Below are positions 53,642 to 62,627 of a stretch of 64,000 nucleotides of DNA, piece after piece. Made by a program: the position numbers and the translations under genes. The DNA is from Pseudomonas vlassakiae (lineage in GTDB: Bacteria; Pseudomonadota; Gammaproteobacteria; Pseudomonadales; Pseudomonadaceae), in assembly GCF_014269035.2 (NCBI RefSeq), contig NZ_JABWRP020000003.1:310001-374000 (forward strand). Reading direction: 5' to 3'. The first letter of the stretch is position 1; every line of letters begins with the position of its first letter. The notes under the pieces were generated by a model. The model searched no databases, was not told where the DNA came from, and worked only from the letters and a program-made list of their open reading frames with translations.

Positions 53642-55048
53642 ATGCGCCTTGTAGCAACCGTGGCCGGCCTCGCGCTGGCGCTCACCGGGCTGAACGCCAG
53701 CGCCGAAACCATCCGCATCGCCATCGGTACCCAGGACACCACCATCAACTGCGCCACGGGCGGCCTGCTGATTCGCGAGCTGGGTCTGCTCGACAAGTAC
53801 CTGCCGCACGATGGCAAGTACAAGGACGCCCACTACCAGGTCGAGTGGAAGAACTTTACCAGCGGTGCACCGCTGACCAACGAGATGGTCGCCGGCAAGC
53901 TCGACTTCGGCGCCATGGCTGATTTCCCCGGTTCGTTCAACGGCGTCGCGCACCTGGATGCCGGCAAGCGCAGCCTGTTCATCAGCGTGCTGTCGGGCAG
54001 TGTGCATGGCAGTGGCAACGGTATCGTGGTGCCGGCGGCATCCAAGGTGCAGTCGCTGGCAGAGCTCAAGGGCAAGACCATCTCCGTGCCGTTCGCCTCG
54101 ACCGCCCACGGCATGCTGCTGCGCGCCGTGGCAGCCCAGGGCTGGGACCCGCAGAACGACGTGCGGATCATCGCCCAGGCGCCGGAGATCGCCGGTTCCG
54201 CCTTGCGCAGCAACCGTATCGAAGCTCACGCCGACTTCGTACCGTTCGCCGAGCTGTTCCCCAATCGCGGCTTCGCCCGCAAGATCTACGACGGTGCCCA
54301 GGCCAACGCGCCGACGTTCCATGGCGCCCTGGTCGATGCCGACTACGCCAGGAAGTACCCGGAAGTGGTCACCGCCTACCTGCGCGCCAGCCTTGAAGCG
54401 GACCGCCTGATCGCGGCCGAACCGGAAAAGTACAGCGAGCTGATCGAAAAGGTCACCGGCATCGAGGCCGAGGTCAATTACCTGTTCCACGGCCCGCTTG
54501 GCCTGCAGACCCGTGACCTGACCTGGAAGCCTGAATACCGCCAGGCAGTGGCGACCTCCATCGACACGCTCAAGCTGCTGAAAAAGACCGATCGCGGTCT
54601 CGACACCGACCAGTTCATCGACGACCAGTACATCCGCGCAGCCTTCAAGCAGGACGGCCTGGATTACGACAAGGCGTTGAACAACTATGCGCCGCTGCCA
54701 CTCAAGGCCAACGACGCGCTCACGGGCAAACCGATCACCGACTTCAGCCGCCTGGCGCAGATCTGGGTGCGCGGTGAAGCCAAGGTGCGCCACTACGCCT
54801 CGCCGGAAGCCGCCCTCGGCGCGCTGGCTCAGCTGGAACAGGACGGCAAGGACATTCGCGCCATCTACGCCCAGGCTGCCGACAGCGGCATCAAGCTGCT
54901 GGCCAACCAGGCCTGGTTCGTGCGCAATGCCAAGGGCGAACTGGCCGCTTTCCTGCTCAAGGACCAGGCCGAGCAGTACGCCAAGGCCCATGGCGGCGAA
55001 GCGCTGGACTTTGTCAGCGCCAACCAGAAGCTGGTCGCCCAGCGCTGA
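53642..55048 (+). CDS. ABC-type substrate-binding protein with NosL-like C-terminal extension
   Basis: This 468-residue exported protein has a signal peptide (MRLVATVAGLALALTGLNASA), an NMT1/SsuA-type binding domain (residues about 22-345; TQDTTINCATGGLLIRELG, VPFASTAHGMLLR) and an extra C-terminal part (about 375-468). The latter includes IRAIYAQAADSGIKLL, AWFVRNAKGELAAFLL and AEQYAKAHGGEALDF, resembling the NosL metallochaperone fold. Length is about 120 residues over the family norm. The gene starts the ABC importer; the ATG at 53642 begins the signal peptide. Confidence 0.82.
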   Translation: MRLVATVAGLALALTGLNASAETIRIAIGTQDTTINCATGGLLIRELGLLDKYLPHDGKYKDAHYQVEWKNFTSGAPLTNEMVAGKLDFGAMADFPGSFNGVAHLDAGKRSLFISVLSGSVHGSGNGIVVPAASKVQSLAELKGKTISVPFASTAHGMLLRAVAAQGWDPQNDVRIIAQAPEIAGSALRSNRIEAHADFVPFAELFPNRGFARKIYDGAQANAPTFHGALVDADYARKYPEVVTAYLRASLEADRLIAAEPEKYSELIEKVTGIEAEVNYLFHGPLGLQTRDLTWKPEYRQAVATSIDTLKLLKKTDRGLDTDQFIDDQYIRAAFKQDGLDYDKALNNYAPLPLKANDALTGKPITDFSRLAQIWVRGEAKVRHYASPEAALGALAQLEQDGKDIRAIYAQAADSGIKLLANQAWFVRNAKGELAAFLLKDQAEQYAKAHGGEALDFVSANQKLVAQR

Positions 55049-55062
55049 CCGGAGGCATCGAG

Positions 55063-55845
55063 ATGACCCGCGACCTCAAGCGCTGGCCCGTGCGTCTGGT
55101 TTCGCTGCTGGCCTGCCTGCTGTTCTGGCAGGCGGCGGCCAGTGTCAAGCTGGACCTCGGTCTGCTGACCTTCACCTATGTTCCCACGCCGCAGGCGGTG
55201 CTGAGTGCGGCCTGGCAGTTGCTGACCTCCAGCACGCTGCTGGCGCACCTGGGCAGCAGCCTGTCGCGGGTGTTTGCCGGTTATGCCGCTGCTGCGCTGC
55301 TGGGTGTGAGCCTGGGGCTGCTGATCGGCCGCTCGAAATGGGCAGAGGACACCTTGCTGCCGCCGCTCGAAGTGCTGCGGCCGATACCGGCGGTGGCGTG
55401 GATCCCGCTGGCAATCCTGATGTTCCCGTCGTCGGAGCTGTCGATGGTGTTCATCACCTTCACCGGCGCGCTGTTCCCCATCCTGCTCAACACCGTGCAT
55501 GGCGCGGAGGCCGTCGACCCGCGCCTGGTAGCCTCGGCGCGCAGCCTCGGTGCCGGGCGCTGGGCAATCCTGCGCGAAGTGGTATTGCCTGGCGCGTTGC
55601 CGAGCATCGTCACCGGCCTTGCCATCGGCATGGGCACCTCGTGGTTCTGCCTGGTCACTGCCGAGATGATCGCCGGGCAGTTCGGCATCGGCTACTACAC
55701 CTGGGAGTCGTATACCTTGCAGAACTACCCGGACATCATCGTCGGCATGCTGCTGATCGGCGTACTGGGCATGGGCAGTAGCTCGCTGGTCAAGCACTTG
55801 GGTGCGCTGGTCACGCCCTGGTACCGCACACGGAGGGCTGCCTGA
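55063..55845 (+). CDS. ABC transporter permease (SsuC/TauC-like)
   Basis: This 260-residue inner-membrane permease has about six hydrophobic segments and the EAA loop (DPRLVASARSLGAGRWAILREVVLPGALPSIVTGL). It forms the channel with the ATPase encoded next, whose ATG overlaps its stop by one base (TGATG). GGAGG lies upstream of the start. Substrates of the family include sulfonates, taurine, nitrate and aromatic esters. Confidence 0.93.
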   Translation: MTRDLKRWPVRLVSLLACLLFWQAAASVKLDLGLLTFTYVPTPQAVLSAAWQLLTSSTLLAHLGSSLSRVFAGYAAAALLGVSLGLLIGRSKWAEDTLLPPLEVLRPIPAVAWIPLAILMFPSSELSMVFITFTGALFPILLNTVHGAEAVDPRLVASARSLGAGRWAILREVVLPGALPSIVTGLAIGMGTSWFCLVTAEMIAGQFGIGYYTWESYTLQNYPDIIVGMLLIGVLGMGSSSLVKHLGALVTPWYRTRRAA

Positions 55846-56696
55846 TGAACCCCTGTCAACAGGCGCCGGGGCGGATCGAGGGGCAGGGCCTGTCGATCCG
55901 TCTGGGGCGGGGCGGTGAGGCCTTCGAGGCGGTGCAGCGCCTGGACTTCGCTGTGGAGCCGGGGGAGTTCGTCTGCATCCTCGGGCCTTCCGGTTGCGGC
56001 AAGTCGACCTTGCTCGGTGCCCTGGCCGGGCATCTGGTGCCCAGCAGCGGCCAGCTGAGCGTGGATGGCCAAGCCATCACCGGGCCCTCGCCGCAGCGCG
56101 GCATGGTATTCCAGCACCACACCTTGCTGCCGTGGCGCAGCGTGCTCGACAACGTCGCCTTTGGCCTGAAGATGCAAGGCCTGGGCAAGGCCGAACGCCG
56201 CCAACAGGCATACGACATGTTGCAACTGGTGGGCTTGGCGGACTTCGCCGAGCGCTGGCCCAGCCAGTTGTCCGGTGGCATGCAGCAGCGTGCCGAGATC
56301 GCCCGGGTGCTGATCAATCGCCCGCGCCTGCTGCTGATGGACGAGCCTTTCGGCGCCCTCGATGCGCAAACCCGTGCACGCATGCAGGAACTGCTGCTGG
56401 ATATCTGGGGGCGCATTCGCACCACCGTGGTGTTCGTCACCCACGATATCGACGAAGCCTTGTTTCTGGCCGATCGCCTGCTGGTGATGAGCCCACGCCC
56501 CGGTCGCTTCATCGAGGACCTGCGCCTGGACTTCGCACGCCCGCGCCGTACCAGCCTGCTGACCAGCGCTGAGTTCACCCACCTCAAACGCCATTGCCTG
56601 GCCTTGTTGCGCCATGAAGAAGGCCGCGAATTGCCGCGCCTGACGCCGCTCGGCCTGCCGACCACTGAACACCCACCGTTAAGGATTGCGCTATGA
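55845..56696 (+). CDS. ABC transporter ATP-binding protein (SsuB/TauB-like)
   Basis: This 283-residue protein has Walker A (GPSGCGKSTLLGALAG), Q-loop (VFQHHTLLPW), signature (LSGGMQQRAEIARVL), Walker B (LLLMDEPFGALDAQ) and the H-loop His (VFVTHDIDEA). It powers the importer formed with the upstream genes. Its last codons overlap the HEAT-repeat gene by 4 bases. Confidence 0.94.
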   Translation: MNPCQQAPGRIEGQGLSIRLGRGGEAFEAVQRLDFAVEPGEFVCILGPSGCGKSTLLGALAGHLVPSSGQLSVDGQAITGPSPQRGMVFQHHTLLPWRSVLDNVAFGLKMQGLGKAERRQQAYDMLQLVGLADFAERWPSQLSGGMQQRAEIARVLINRPRLLLMDEPFGALDAQTRARMQELLLDIWGRIRTTVVFVTHDIDEALFLADRLLVMSPRPGRFIEDLRLDFARPRRTSLLTSAEFTHLKRHCLALLRHEEGRELPRLTPLGLPTTEHPPLRIAL

Positions 56697-57658
56697 CGGA
56701 ACGAAGCACCGACAACCCCGAAATTCTTGACCTGCTGCCACGCCTCGAAGCCGACGATGCGGGTGTGCGACGCATTGCCCTGATCGCGCTGGCCGACCTG
56801 GAAGACCCTGATGCCTTGCCGTGGCTGACCGATGCGCTGTTGGTCGATGGCGCCGACGACGTGCGTGCCGAGGCCGCGCGGCTGCTGGAGGCCTGGGAAG
56901 AGCCGGAAGTGGTGCAGGCACTGTGCGCCGCGCTGGCGGATGGCGCCGAAGCGGTTCGCCTGGCTGCCGCGCAGAGCCTCAGCGAGTTGAAGACCCCGGA
57001 AGCCGGGCAACTGATTTTGCCGTGGACGGCCCATGCCGATGCTTTTGTCCGCGCCAGTGCCTTGCGCGCCCTGCGCGAACTGCGCCTGGAGGACGCTGCC
57101 AAGCCTGCGTTGCGGGCACTGGAGGACCAGGATGCGCTGGTGCGGCGCGAAGCGGTGGGGATCCTGGGTTGGCTCAAGCACGAGCCCGCGCTGCCTGCCT
57201 TGGCGAGACTGGCCGAGCATGAGCCCGACACCGAGGTACGTCGCGCAGCGATTGGCGCTTTGGGGCTTGCGCATGACCTGGTCGTGTTGCCGGCGCTGGT
57301 TGGCGCCTTGCGCGATCCCGCCTGGCAAGTACGCGAAGAAGCCGCGACGACGCTGGGCAAGGTTGGCCATGCCCAGGCCGGGCCCGCCTTGGTGGTGGCG
57401 CTAGGGGATGACTTCTGGCAAGTGCGCTTGCGCGCTGCCCGTTCACTGGGCCGCCTGCGTCACACCGAGGCGCTGGATGCCTTGGCCGCCCTGCTGGGCC
57501 ATGCCATCGCCAACCTGCGCAAGGAGGCCGCGCTGGCGCTCGGCGAACTGGGCCAGGCCCGCGCCCTGCCGGCGTTGCAGGCGGCTGAGGCGGACAGCGA
57601 TCCGGAAGTGCGCAAGGCCGTGCGCATCGCCTTGGCGCAGCTGCGCGGGGCTGCGTGA
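56693..57658 (+). CDS. HEAT-repeat protein (phycobilin-lyase-like)
   Basis: This 321-residue protein is made of about ten HEAT-like repeats of roughly 31 residues with the pattern V-R-R-x-A-A-x-A-L-G-x-L (for example EVRRAAIGALGLAHDLVVLPALVGALRDPAWQVREEAATTLG). Such solenoids bind proteins or cofactors. It overlaps both neighbours by 4 bases, so its role is tied to the operon, possibly as an assembly scaffold. No catalytic residues were seen. Confidence 0.88.
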   Translation: MTERSTDNPEILDLLPRLEADDAGVRRIALIALADLEDPDALPWLTDALLVDGADDVRAEAARLLEAWEEPEVVQALCAALADGAEAVRLAAAQSLSELKTPEAGQLILPWTAHADAFVRASALRALRELRLEDAAKPALRALEDQDALVRREAVGILGWLKHEPALPALARLAEHEPDTEVRRAAIGALGLAHDLVVLPALVGALRDPAWQVREEAATTLGKVGHAQAGPALVVALGDDFWQVRLRAARSLGRLRHTEALDALAALLGHAIANLRKEAALALGELGQARALPALQAAEADSDPEVRKAVRIALAQLRGAA

Positions 57659-57939
57659 TGAACAGCCCCAGCGCAATCCGCAACCAACGCGAGGCGGGGC
57701 TGCTGAGCGTGCAGTGGCAGGATGCCGAGCAGGTCATCAGCCATGCGCGCTTGCGCGGTGCCTGCCCGTGCTCGCAATGCCGCGCCGCCCGCCTGCGCGG
57801 CGCCATTGGCGTGGTGCAGGACGATGTGCGAGTGGAGCACATCGAGCCGCAGGGTTACGGCGTGCAACTGCTGTTCAGCGATGGGCACCAACGGGGTATC
57901 TACCCCTGGGAATACTTGCGCGGACTGGGGGTGGCATAG
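57655..57939 (+). CDS. DUF971 family protein
   Basis: This 94-residue protein matches DUF971 (LLSVQWQDAEQVISHARLRGACPCSQCRAARLRG, HIEPQGYGVQLLFSDGHQRGIYPWEYLRGL). The CPCSQC motif may bind metal. DUF971 occurs fused to Mrp/ApbC iron-sulfur carriers, which suggests a part in cluster handling for the ferredoxin of this operon. It overlaps the HEAT gene and is the last gene of the set. Confidence 0.88.
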   Translation: MMNSPSAIRNQREAGLLSVQWQDAEQVISHARLRGACPCSQCRAARLRGAIGVVQDDVRVEHIEPQGYGVQLLFSDGHQRGIYPWEYLRGLGVA

Positions 57940-58003
57940 GGGTATCCCCTTCCTCTCCTCGGGGCGGAGCAGCATCAAGGCTCTCGAACCGAGGAGCATG
58001 GGC

Positions 58004-60175
58004 ATGACCGATCCATACGCGCAGAGCCTTGAGTGGCTAAAGGACGCCAAGACCATCCTGGAAAAGGCCCGACGGTACCGTGAGGCGTTTCCTGACCTGC
58101 AATCGCTGGCGCACGAGCAGGCAAGCGCTTACCTGCTGATGCAAACCGGCATGGCGCTGGACCCCGACCAGGTTTGGTGGCACCACTTCCGTAAGGGGGA
58201 CAACCGGCGAGCCCGCAGTTTCACCGGGTGGACGCACCATCACGCACCGATCAGCTCACTGACCTTCACCGAGCTGTGGATCAGGCGTCTCGATGTCGAG
58301 TTGCAGGACGAAGATGCCGATACGATCTTCCGCCTGAACGGTTTTTACCGTGATGGCCCGGGTGCGCAGGCGTTCGATGCGCAGAACGAAGTGAAGCTCG
58401 ACCCGGTGAAGGTCAGGAAGCATCTCTGGGAGCTCGACTTTGCCAATGTGGTGCGTGAGCGCACGGATCGGTTCTGGAGCAATGAGGGCAAGGATCTGCC
58501 TGTGCTGCTCAAGGTCAGCTTCATCTCTGCCATCGAGAGCAGCCTGATGGCTGGCCATGTCACCACCGAGGATCGCCAGCGGTTATGGGCGTGGATGGGG
58601 CTGGAAGCCGGGAAGCGCCTGAGCCTGGCCGGTTTGAGTGGCCCAGGCGGCACTGGCGATTACTCGGTTCGGCACTACCCGATGCACGGAGGAGGGCACT
58701 TGTTGACCTTCGCGCTGCGTAACGGCCGGTTTCTTCTGTATACCCCGACGGCGGACGTGGTGCTGCAGGCATTCGATGACGTGGCAGCCTTGCGCATCTG
58801 GGTTTCCAGGCAGTTGCATGGGGAAGAGGGCCAGAGCTGGTACGACTCCCTGCACAAGCCCTACGCCGAGGTTGACGAGGCCACGCGCAAGGCCGGGCTG
58901 CAGCGACTGCGCGAGCGCAGCGGTACCGGGCCGGCGCCACACTGGCCGTTCGGCCTGGGCGCCGAAGTGGCTCGGCCGCTGTTTGAACAGATGAGCGAAT
59001 GGGTCAGGCATGACGTCGAGGCCGGCCATCGCATACTGGTCTCCAACAGCGACCTGCACAAACAATACTGGCGACATGAGCTGGGGATCGCGATCACCGT
59101 GCTGAGTGTGTTCGCCTTGGGGTGGCAGCCTCTTGGCATGGTGCTGTTCATGCTTGGCAGCGTTCGCCTGGGGCTGGATATCGATGCGTTGGTGAATGCT
59201 CCCAACAAGGTCCAGCGCAATGAAGCGTTCACTTCAGCCGTGTGCGACCTGCTGGTGATAGCGTTTTCCGTATATTCGGTGCTGACGGAATCTACGCCTG
59301 AGCAGTGGGATACCTACATGGAGGTGGACCAGGCTTCCAGCGACCTGGTTTCACGCGCTGTACGCCAGCGTCACAAAGCGTTGCTGAACCAGGCCGAGCT
59401 ACCCGGGTTCGAGGGGCACATGGCGCCGACGGACGAGTTCGGTACGCCCCATGTGGCGCGTCAAGGCGAGCGCTTTTACAGCTTCAGGCACGAAGGTGAC
59501 GTGCACAACAACCTGATCGAGCAATACAGTGGCCACATGGCCAAGGTCAACGATGTGTTCAGTATCGGCAGGCAGCGCTTGGCCGCGGTACCTGAAGACG
59601 AGCTGCGGGCATTCCTCGACAACCTGTTCGACTCGATGGAGCAACTCCCTCGCAGCGGCGCCAAGGTGCTGTGGCGTGGAGGCCGTGGCCCGCGAGTGAC
59701 CATCGGAGCACGCTGGCGGGCCGGTGCAATTCGCCGAGGCGATGTGCTGGTCAGCACCGACATCACGTCGTTTACCGAGAGTCCCTACATTCCCCGACGG
59801 TTCATGCTGCCCAAGGAGGCGGTCGACCTGCCGTTGGCGCAGGTGGCGGAGCATTTCGATGACAACACCGTGTTGTACGAGCTGCTTGTCGATGGCCAGG
59901 CCAGCGGCGTGCCGGTGGCATCCCTGTCGTTGAACTGGCAGGAGGCCGAGGTGCTGTTCACTCCTGGGCGCTACTTTCGGATCGAGTCCGCCGGCGAGGT
60001 CAGCGGTACGCATTACCGTTTTCTGCGCATCCGCTTGCGCGAAGTGCTCAAGCCCACCGACAAACCGATCTACGCCATGCGCACCGGCCTGCCGTTCGAT
60101 CGTCATGCCTACCTGCAGCTGGTGCAGCATGACGCTGTGGTCGAGCGCTTCTTCCCCGCAGCGGCTTGGACCTAA
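58004..60175 (+). CDS. Large predicted ADP-ribosyltransferase toxin (dermonecrotic-toxin-like)
   Basis: This 723-residue protein has an N-terminal region (about 1-220; MALDPDQVWWHHF, ELDFANVVRERTDRFW, LLKVSFISAIESSLMAGHVT) like Pseudomonas dermonecrotic-toxin-type (DUF6543) proteins. Two hydrophobic segments follow (about 360-385, 408-430). The C-terminus carries the ADP-ribosyltransferase triad: Arg558 (LWRGG), S584-T585 with T588-S589 (VSTDITS), and E647-A-E649 (QEAEVLFTPG). GAGGAG lies 7 bases before ATG 58004. No signal peptide and no adjacent immunity gene were seen. The ART call rests on motif reading alone. Confidence 0.75.
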   Translation: MTDPYAQSLEWLKDAKTILEKARRYREAFPDLQSLAHEQASAYLLMQTGMALDPDQVWWHHFRKGDNRRARSFTGWTHHHAPISSLTFTELWIRRLDVELQDEDADTIFRLNGFYRDGPGAQAFDAQNEVKLDPVKVRKHLWELDFANVVRERTDRFWSNEGKDLPVLLKVSFISAIESSLMAGHVTTEDRQRLWAWMGLEAGKRLSLAGLSGPGGTGDYSVRHYPMHGGGHLLTFALRNGRFLLYTPTADVVLQAFDDVAALRIWVSRQLHGEEGQSWYDSLHKPYAEVDEATRKAGLQRLRERSGTGPAPHWPFGLGAEVARPLFEQMSEWVRHDVEAGHRILVSNSDLHKQYWRHELGIAITVLSVFALGWQPLGMVLFMLGSVRLGLDIDALVNAPNKVQRNEAFTSAVCDLLVIAFSVYSVLTESTPEQWDTYMEVDQASSDLVSRAVRQRHKALLNQAELPGFEGHMAPTDEFGTPHVARQGERFYSFRHEGDVHNNLIEQYSGHMAKVNDVFSIGRQRLAAVPEDELRAFLDNLFDSMEQLPRSGAKVLWRGGRGPRVTIGARWRAGAIRRGDVLVSTDITSFTESPYIPRRFMLPKEAVDLPLAQVAEHFDDNTVLYELLVDGQASGVPVASLSLNWQEAEVLFTPGRYFRIESAGEVSGTHYRFLRIRLREVLKPTDKPIYAMRTGLPFDRHAYLQLVQHDAVVERFFPAAAWT

Positions 60176-61035
60176 AGAGCGATCAGTTCAGGCCGCAGAC
60201 CTTCCACCCGACGTGCTGGCGGCGGCAGGTAGCCGCCGTCACCGGTGATCTGGTGCAGAACCCGCTCGCGCAATCCGTGCAGGGCCACACCGGTACGCAG
60301 GCGCGGGTGCGGCAGGTCGATGTCCACCACCGACTTGATCCGCCCGGGGCGTGGTTCCAGCACCACGACCCGGTCGGCAAGGTAGGTGGCTTCCTCGGCG
60401 TCATGGGTCACCAGCAGCGTGGTGATACCGGCACGTTCGCGAATGGCCAGCAGTTCGTCCTGCAGCTGCTGGCGGGTCAGTGCGTCAAGCGCGCCGAACG
60501 GCTCGTCGAGCAACAGGATGCGCGGGCTGGCCACCAGGCCACGGGCAATCGCTACACGCTGGGCCATGCCGCCGGACAGCTGGTGCGGGTAGGCCGACTC
60601 GAAACCGACCAGGCCTACCAGTTGCACGAACTCATGCACACGCCGGGCGCGTTCTCCCTGGGTCAGGTGTTCGTTGACCAGGCCCAGGGCAATGTTCTGT
60701 TCGACCGTCAGCCAGGGGAACAGCCGATGCTCCTGAAACACGATGCCGCGCTCGCCGCCGATGCCGCTGACCGCCTGGCCATCGATGCGGATGCTGCCGC
60801 TATAGTCGGTGTCCAGCCCGACCAGCAGGCGCAGCAGGGTCGACTTGCCGCAGCCCGAGGCGCCGACGATGGCGATGAACTCGCCTTCGTTGATGGCCAG
60901 GTTGAAGTTGCGGATGGCCTCGAAGGGCTGGCCATCGACGCTGAAGACCTTGCCGACGCCTTCGAAGCTGACCAGCGGCGGCGTGGTGTCGGCCTGATTG
61001 GCCGTGTGCAGGTGTGAAGCATTGAAGGCGTTCAT
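60172..61035 (-). CDS. ABC transporter ATP-binding protein (SsuB-like)
   Basis: This 287-residue protein has Walker A (GASGCGKSTLLRLL), Q-loop (VFQEHRLFPW), signature (LSGGMAQRVAIARGL), Walker B (ILLLDEPFGALDA) and His in LLVTHDAEEA. It resembles the ATPases of sulfonate, taurine and nitrate importers. Its stop overlaps the toxin gene stop by 4 bases on the opposite strand, and its start overlaps the fused permease by 4 bases. Confidence 0.93.
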   Translation of the reverse strand: MNAFNASHLHTANQADTTPPLVSFEGVGKVFSVDGQPFEAIRNFNLAINEGEFIAIVGASGCGKSTLLRLLVGLDTDYSGSIRIDGQAVSGIGGERGIVFQEHRLFPWLTVEQNIALGLVNEHLTQGERARRVHEFVQLVGLVGFESAYPHQLSGGMAQRVAIARGLVASPRILLLDEPFGALDALTRQQLQDELLAIRERAGITTLLVTHDAEEATYLADRVVVLEPRPGRIKSVVDIDLPHPRLRTGVALHGLRERVLHQITGDGGYLPPPARRVEGLRPELIAL

Positions 61036-62627
61036 GCGGTTCTCCAGCGCGTGGCGCGCGATTCGAGGCGTTGGCCGAGGGTGCCGAGCAGGGCGCCGAC
61101 CAGGCCGATCAGGACCATCGCGGCCATCACCTGGTCCATGCGGAACAATTGCTGCGCGCCGATCATCAGGCTGGCGATGCCACCGTCCGAGGGCATGAAG
61201 TACTCAGCACCGATGGTGCCCAGCCAGGCGTAGATCAAGGACAGGCGCAAGCCGGCGAATATCGCCGGTGCGGCGCCGGGCAGCACCAGCAGACGCAGTC
61301 GTTGCCACAGGCTCAGGCGCAGTGTGCGGGCTGCTTCGCCCAGTTGTGGCGAGAGGCTGGCGATGCCGCGCTGGGTGGCGATCAGCAGCGGGAAGAATGC
61401 CGCCAGGCCGACGAACACGTGCTTGGCCCCTTCGCCGAGGCCGAACCAGGCCGTGAGCAAGGGGACCCAGGCAAACAGCGCCACTTGCCGCAGGGCCGAT
61501 AGGCTTGGCCCGAACAGGCGTTCGGCCTTTGGCGACAGCCCCAGCAGCAACCCGCTCAGCAAGCCGGCGCCGCCACCCAGGAGCAGGCCGGTCAGGGTGC
61601 GCTGCAGGCTCAGCAGCATGGCTTCTGGCAGCGAGCCGTCGGCCAGGCCGCTGAACAGCGCGCGCAGCACATCCAGCGGCGAAGCGAGGATGTTCGGGTC
61701 GATCCAGCCCAGGCTATTGCTCGCCTGCCACAGCGCCAGCAATGCCACTGGCAGCAGCAGGCTTTGCCAGCCCCGTGGAATGGGCCCGCGCTGCTGTTCG
61801 CCGGTGGCCGGTTGAGGCCAGAACAGCAGGCGCTTTTCCAGGGTCGAGAAGCCGCGCTCCAGCAGTGCACCGACCAGACCGATCACCAGGATGCACAACA
61901 GCACCAGATCGAGCATGAACAGCTGCCTGCCCCAGACCATCAGGTAGCCGATGCCCTCGCTGGAGGCCAGCAATTCCACGGCGAGCAACGACGTCCAGCC
62001 GGTCGCCAGGGCCAGGCGCACCCCAGTGAGGAAGGCGGGCAGGGCCGCTGGCAGCAGCAGGCGCAGAAACAACAGGTGACGCGGCAGGCGCAGCGCGGCG
62101 GCGGCTTCGCGCAGCTTCGGCTGCGCGTCGCGCACGCCGACCAGCGTGTGCAGGGTGACCGGCACCACGACGGCTTTCACCAACACCACCAGCTTGAGCA
62201 GTTCGCCGATACCGAAGAACAGCATGAACAGCGGAATCCAGGCCAGGGTAGGGATTTGCGCCAGGGCCACGAAGGTTGGCAGCACCCAGGTCTGCGCGTG
62301 GCGTGAGGTGCCCAGCCATGTGCCGAGCAGCAAGCCACAGCCGACGCCCGTCAGCAGCCCCCAGAACAGCCGCTGCAGACTTATCCACAAGTGCCCCCAA
62401 AGCTCACCGGAGCCAAACTCCAACGCGCTTTGCCACACCAGTGAGGGCGCCGGCAGGATCTGCTCGCTCATCCAGCGCTGCTGGCTCGCCACGCACCACA
62501 GCAAGGCAATGCACACCGGCACTGCCCATGGCAAGACGCGACCCACGCGGGAGCGGCCGTGCGCCGTGATTGGGGCGCGCAGTGGCCAGCGAAGCCAACC
62601 CCGCCCTTTGCTCAGAACTCCATTCAT
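61032..62627 (-). CDS. Fused double permease of an ABC importer
   Basis: This 531-residue inner-membrane protein contains two complete permease domains in tandem (residues about 25-265 and 285-525), each with six predicted helices and an EAA loop (AQPKLREAAAALRLPRHLLFLRLLLPAALPAFLTG and SPQLGEAARTLRLSLWQRLRLLVLPGAAPAIFAG). Most SsuC/TauC-type permeases are about 260 residues and pair as homodimers; here both halves are one chain. ATG 62627 (MNGVLSKGRG) is preferred to the TTG at 62651. Confidence 0.9.
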   Translation of the reverse strand: MNGVLSKGRGWLRWPLRAPITAHGRSRVGRVLPWAVPVCIALLWCVASQQRWMSEQILPAPSLVWQSALEFGSGELWGHLWISLQRLFWGLLTGVGCGLLLGTWLGTSRHAQTWVLPTFVALAQIPTLAWIPLFMLFFGIGELLKLVVLVKAVVVPVTLHTLVGVRDAQPKLREAAAALRLPRHLLFLRLLLPAALPAFLTGVRLALATGWTSLLAVELLASSEGIGYLMVWGRQLFMLDLVLLCILVIGLVGALLERGFSTLEKRLLFWPQPATGEQQRGPIPRGWQSLLLPVALLALWQASNSLGWIDPNILASPLDVLRALFSGLADGSLPEAMLLSLQRTLTGLLLGGGAGLLSGLLLGLSPKAERLFGPSLSALRQVALFAWVPLLTAWFGLGEGAKHVFVGLAAFFPLLIATQRGIASLSPQLGEAARTLRLSLWQRLRLLVLPGAAPAIFAGLRLSLIYAWLGTIGAEYFMPSDGGIASLMIGAQQLFRMDQVMAAMVLIGLVGALLGTLGQRLESRATRWRTA

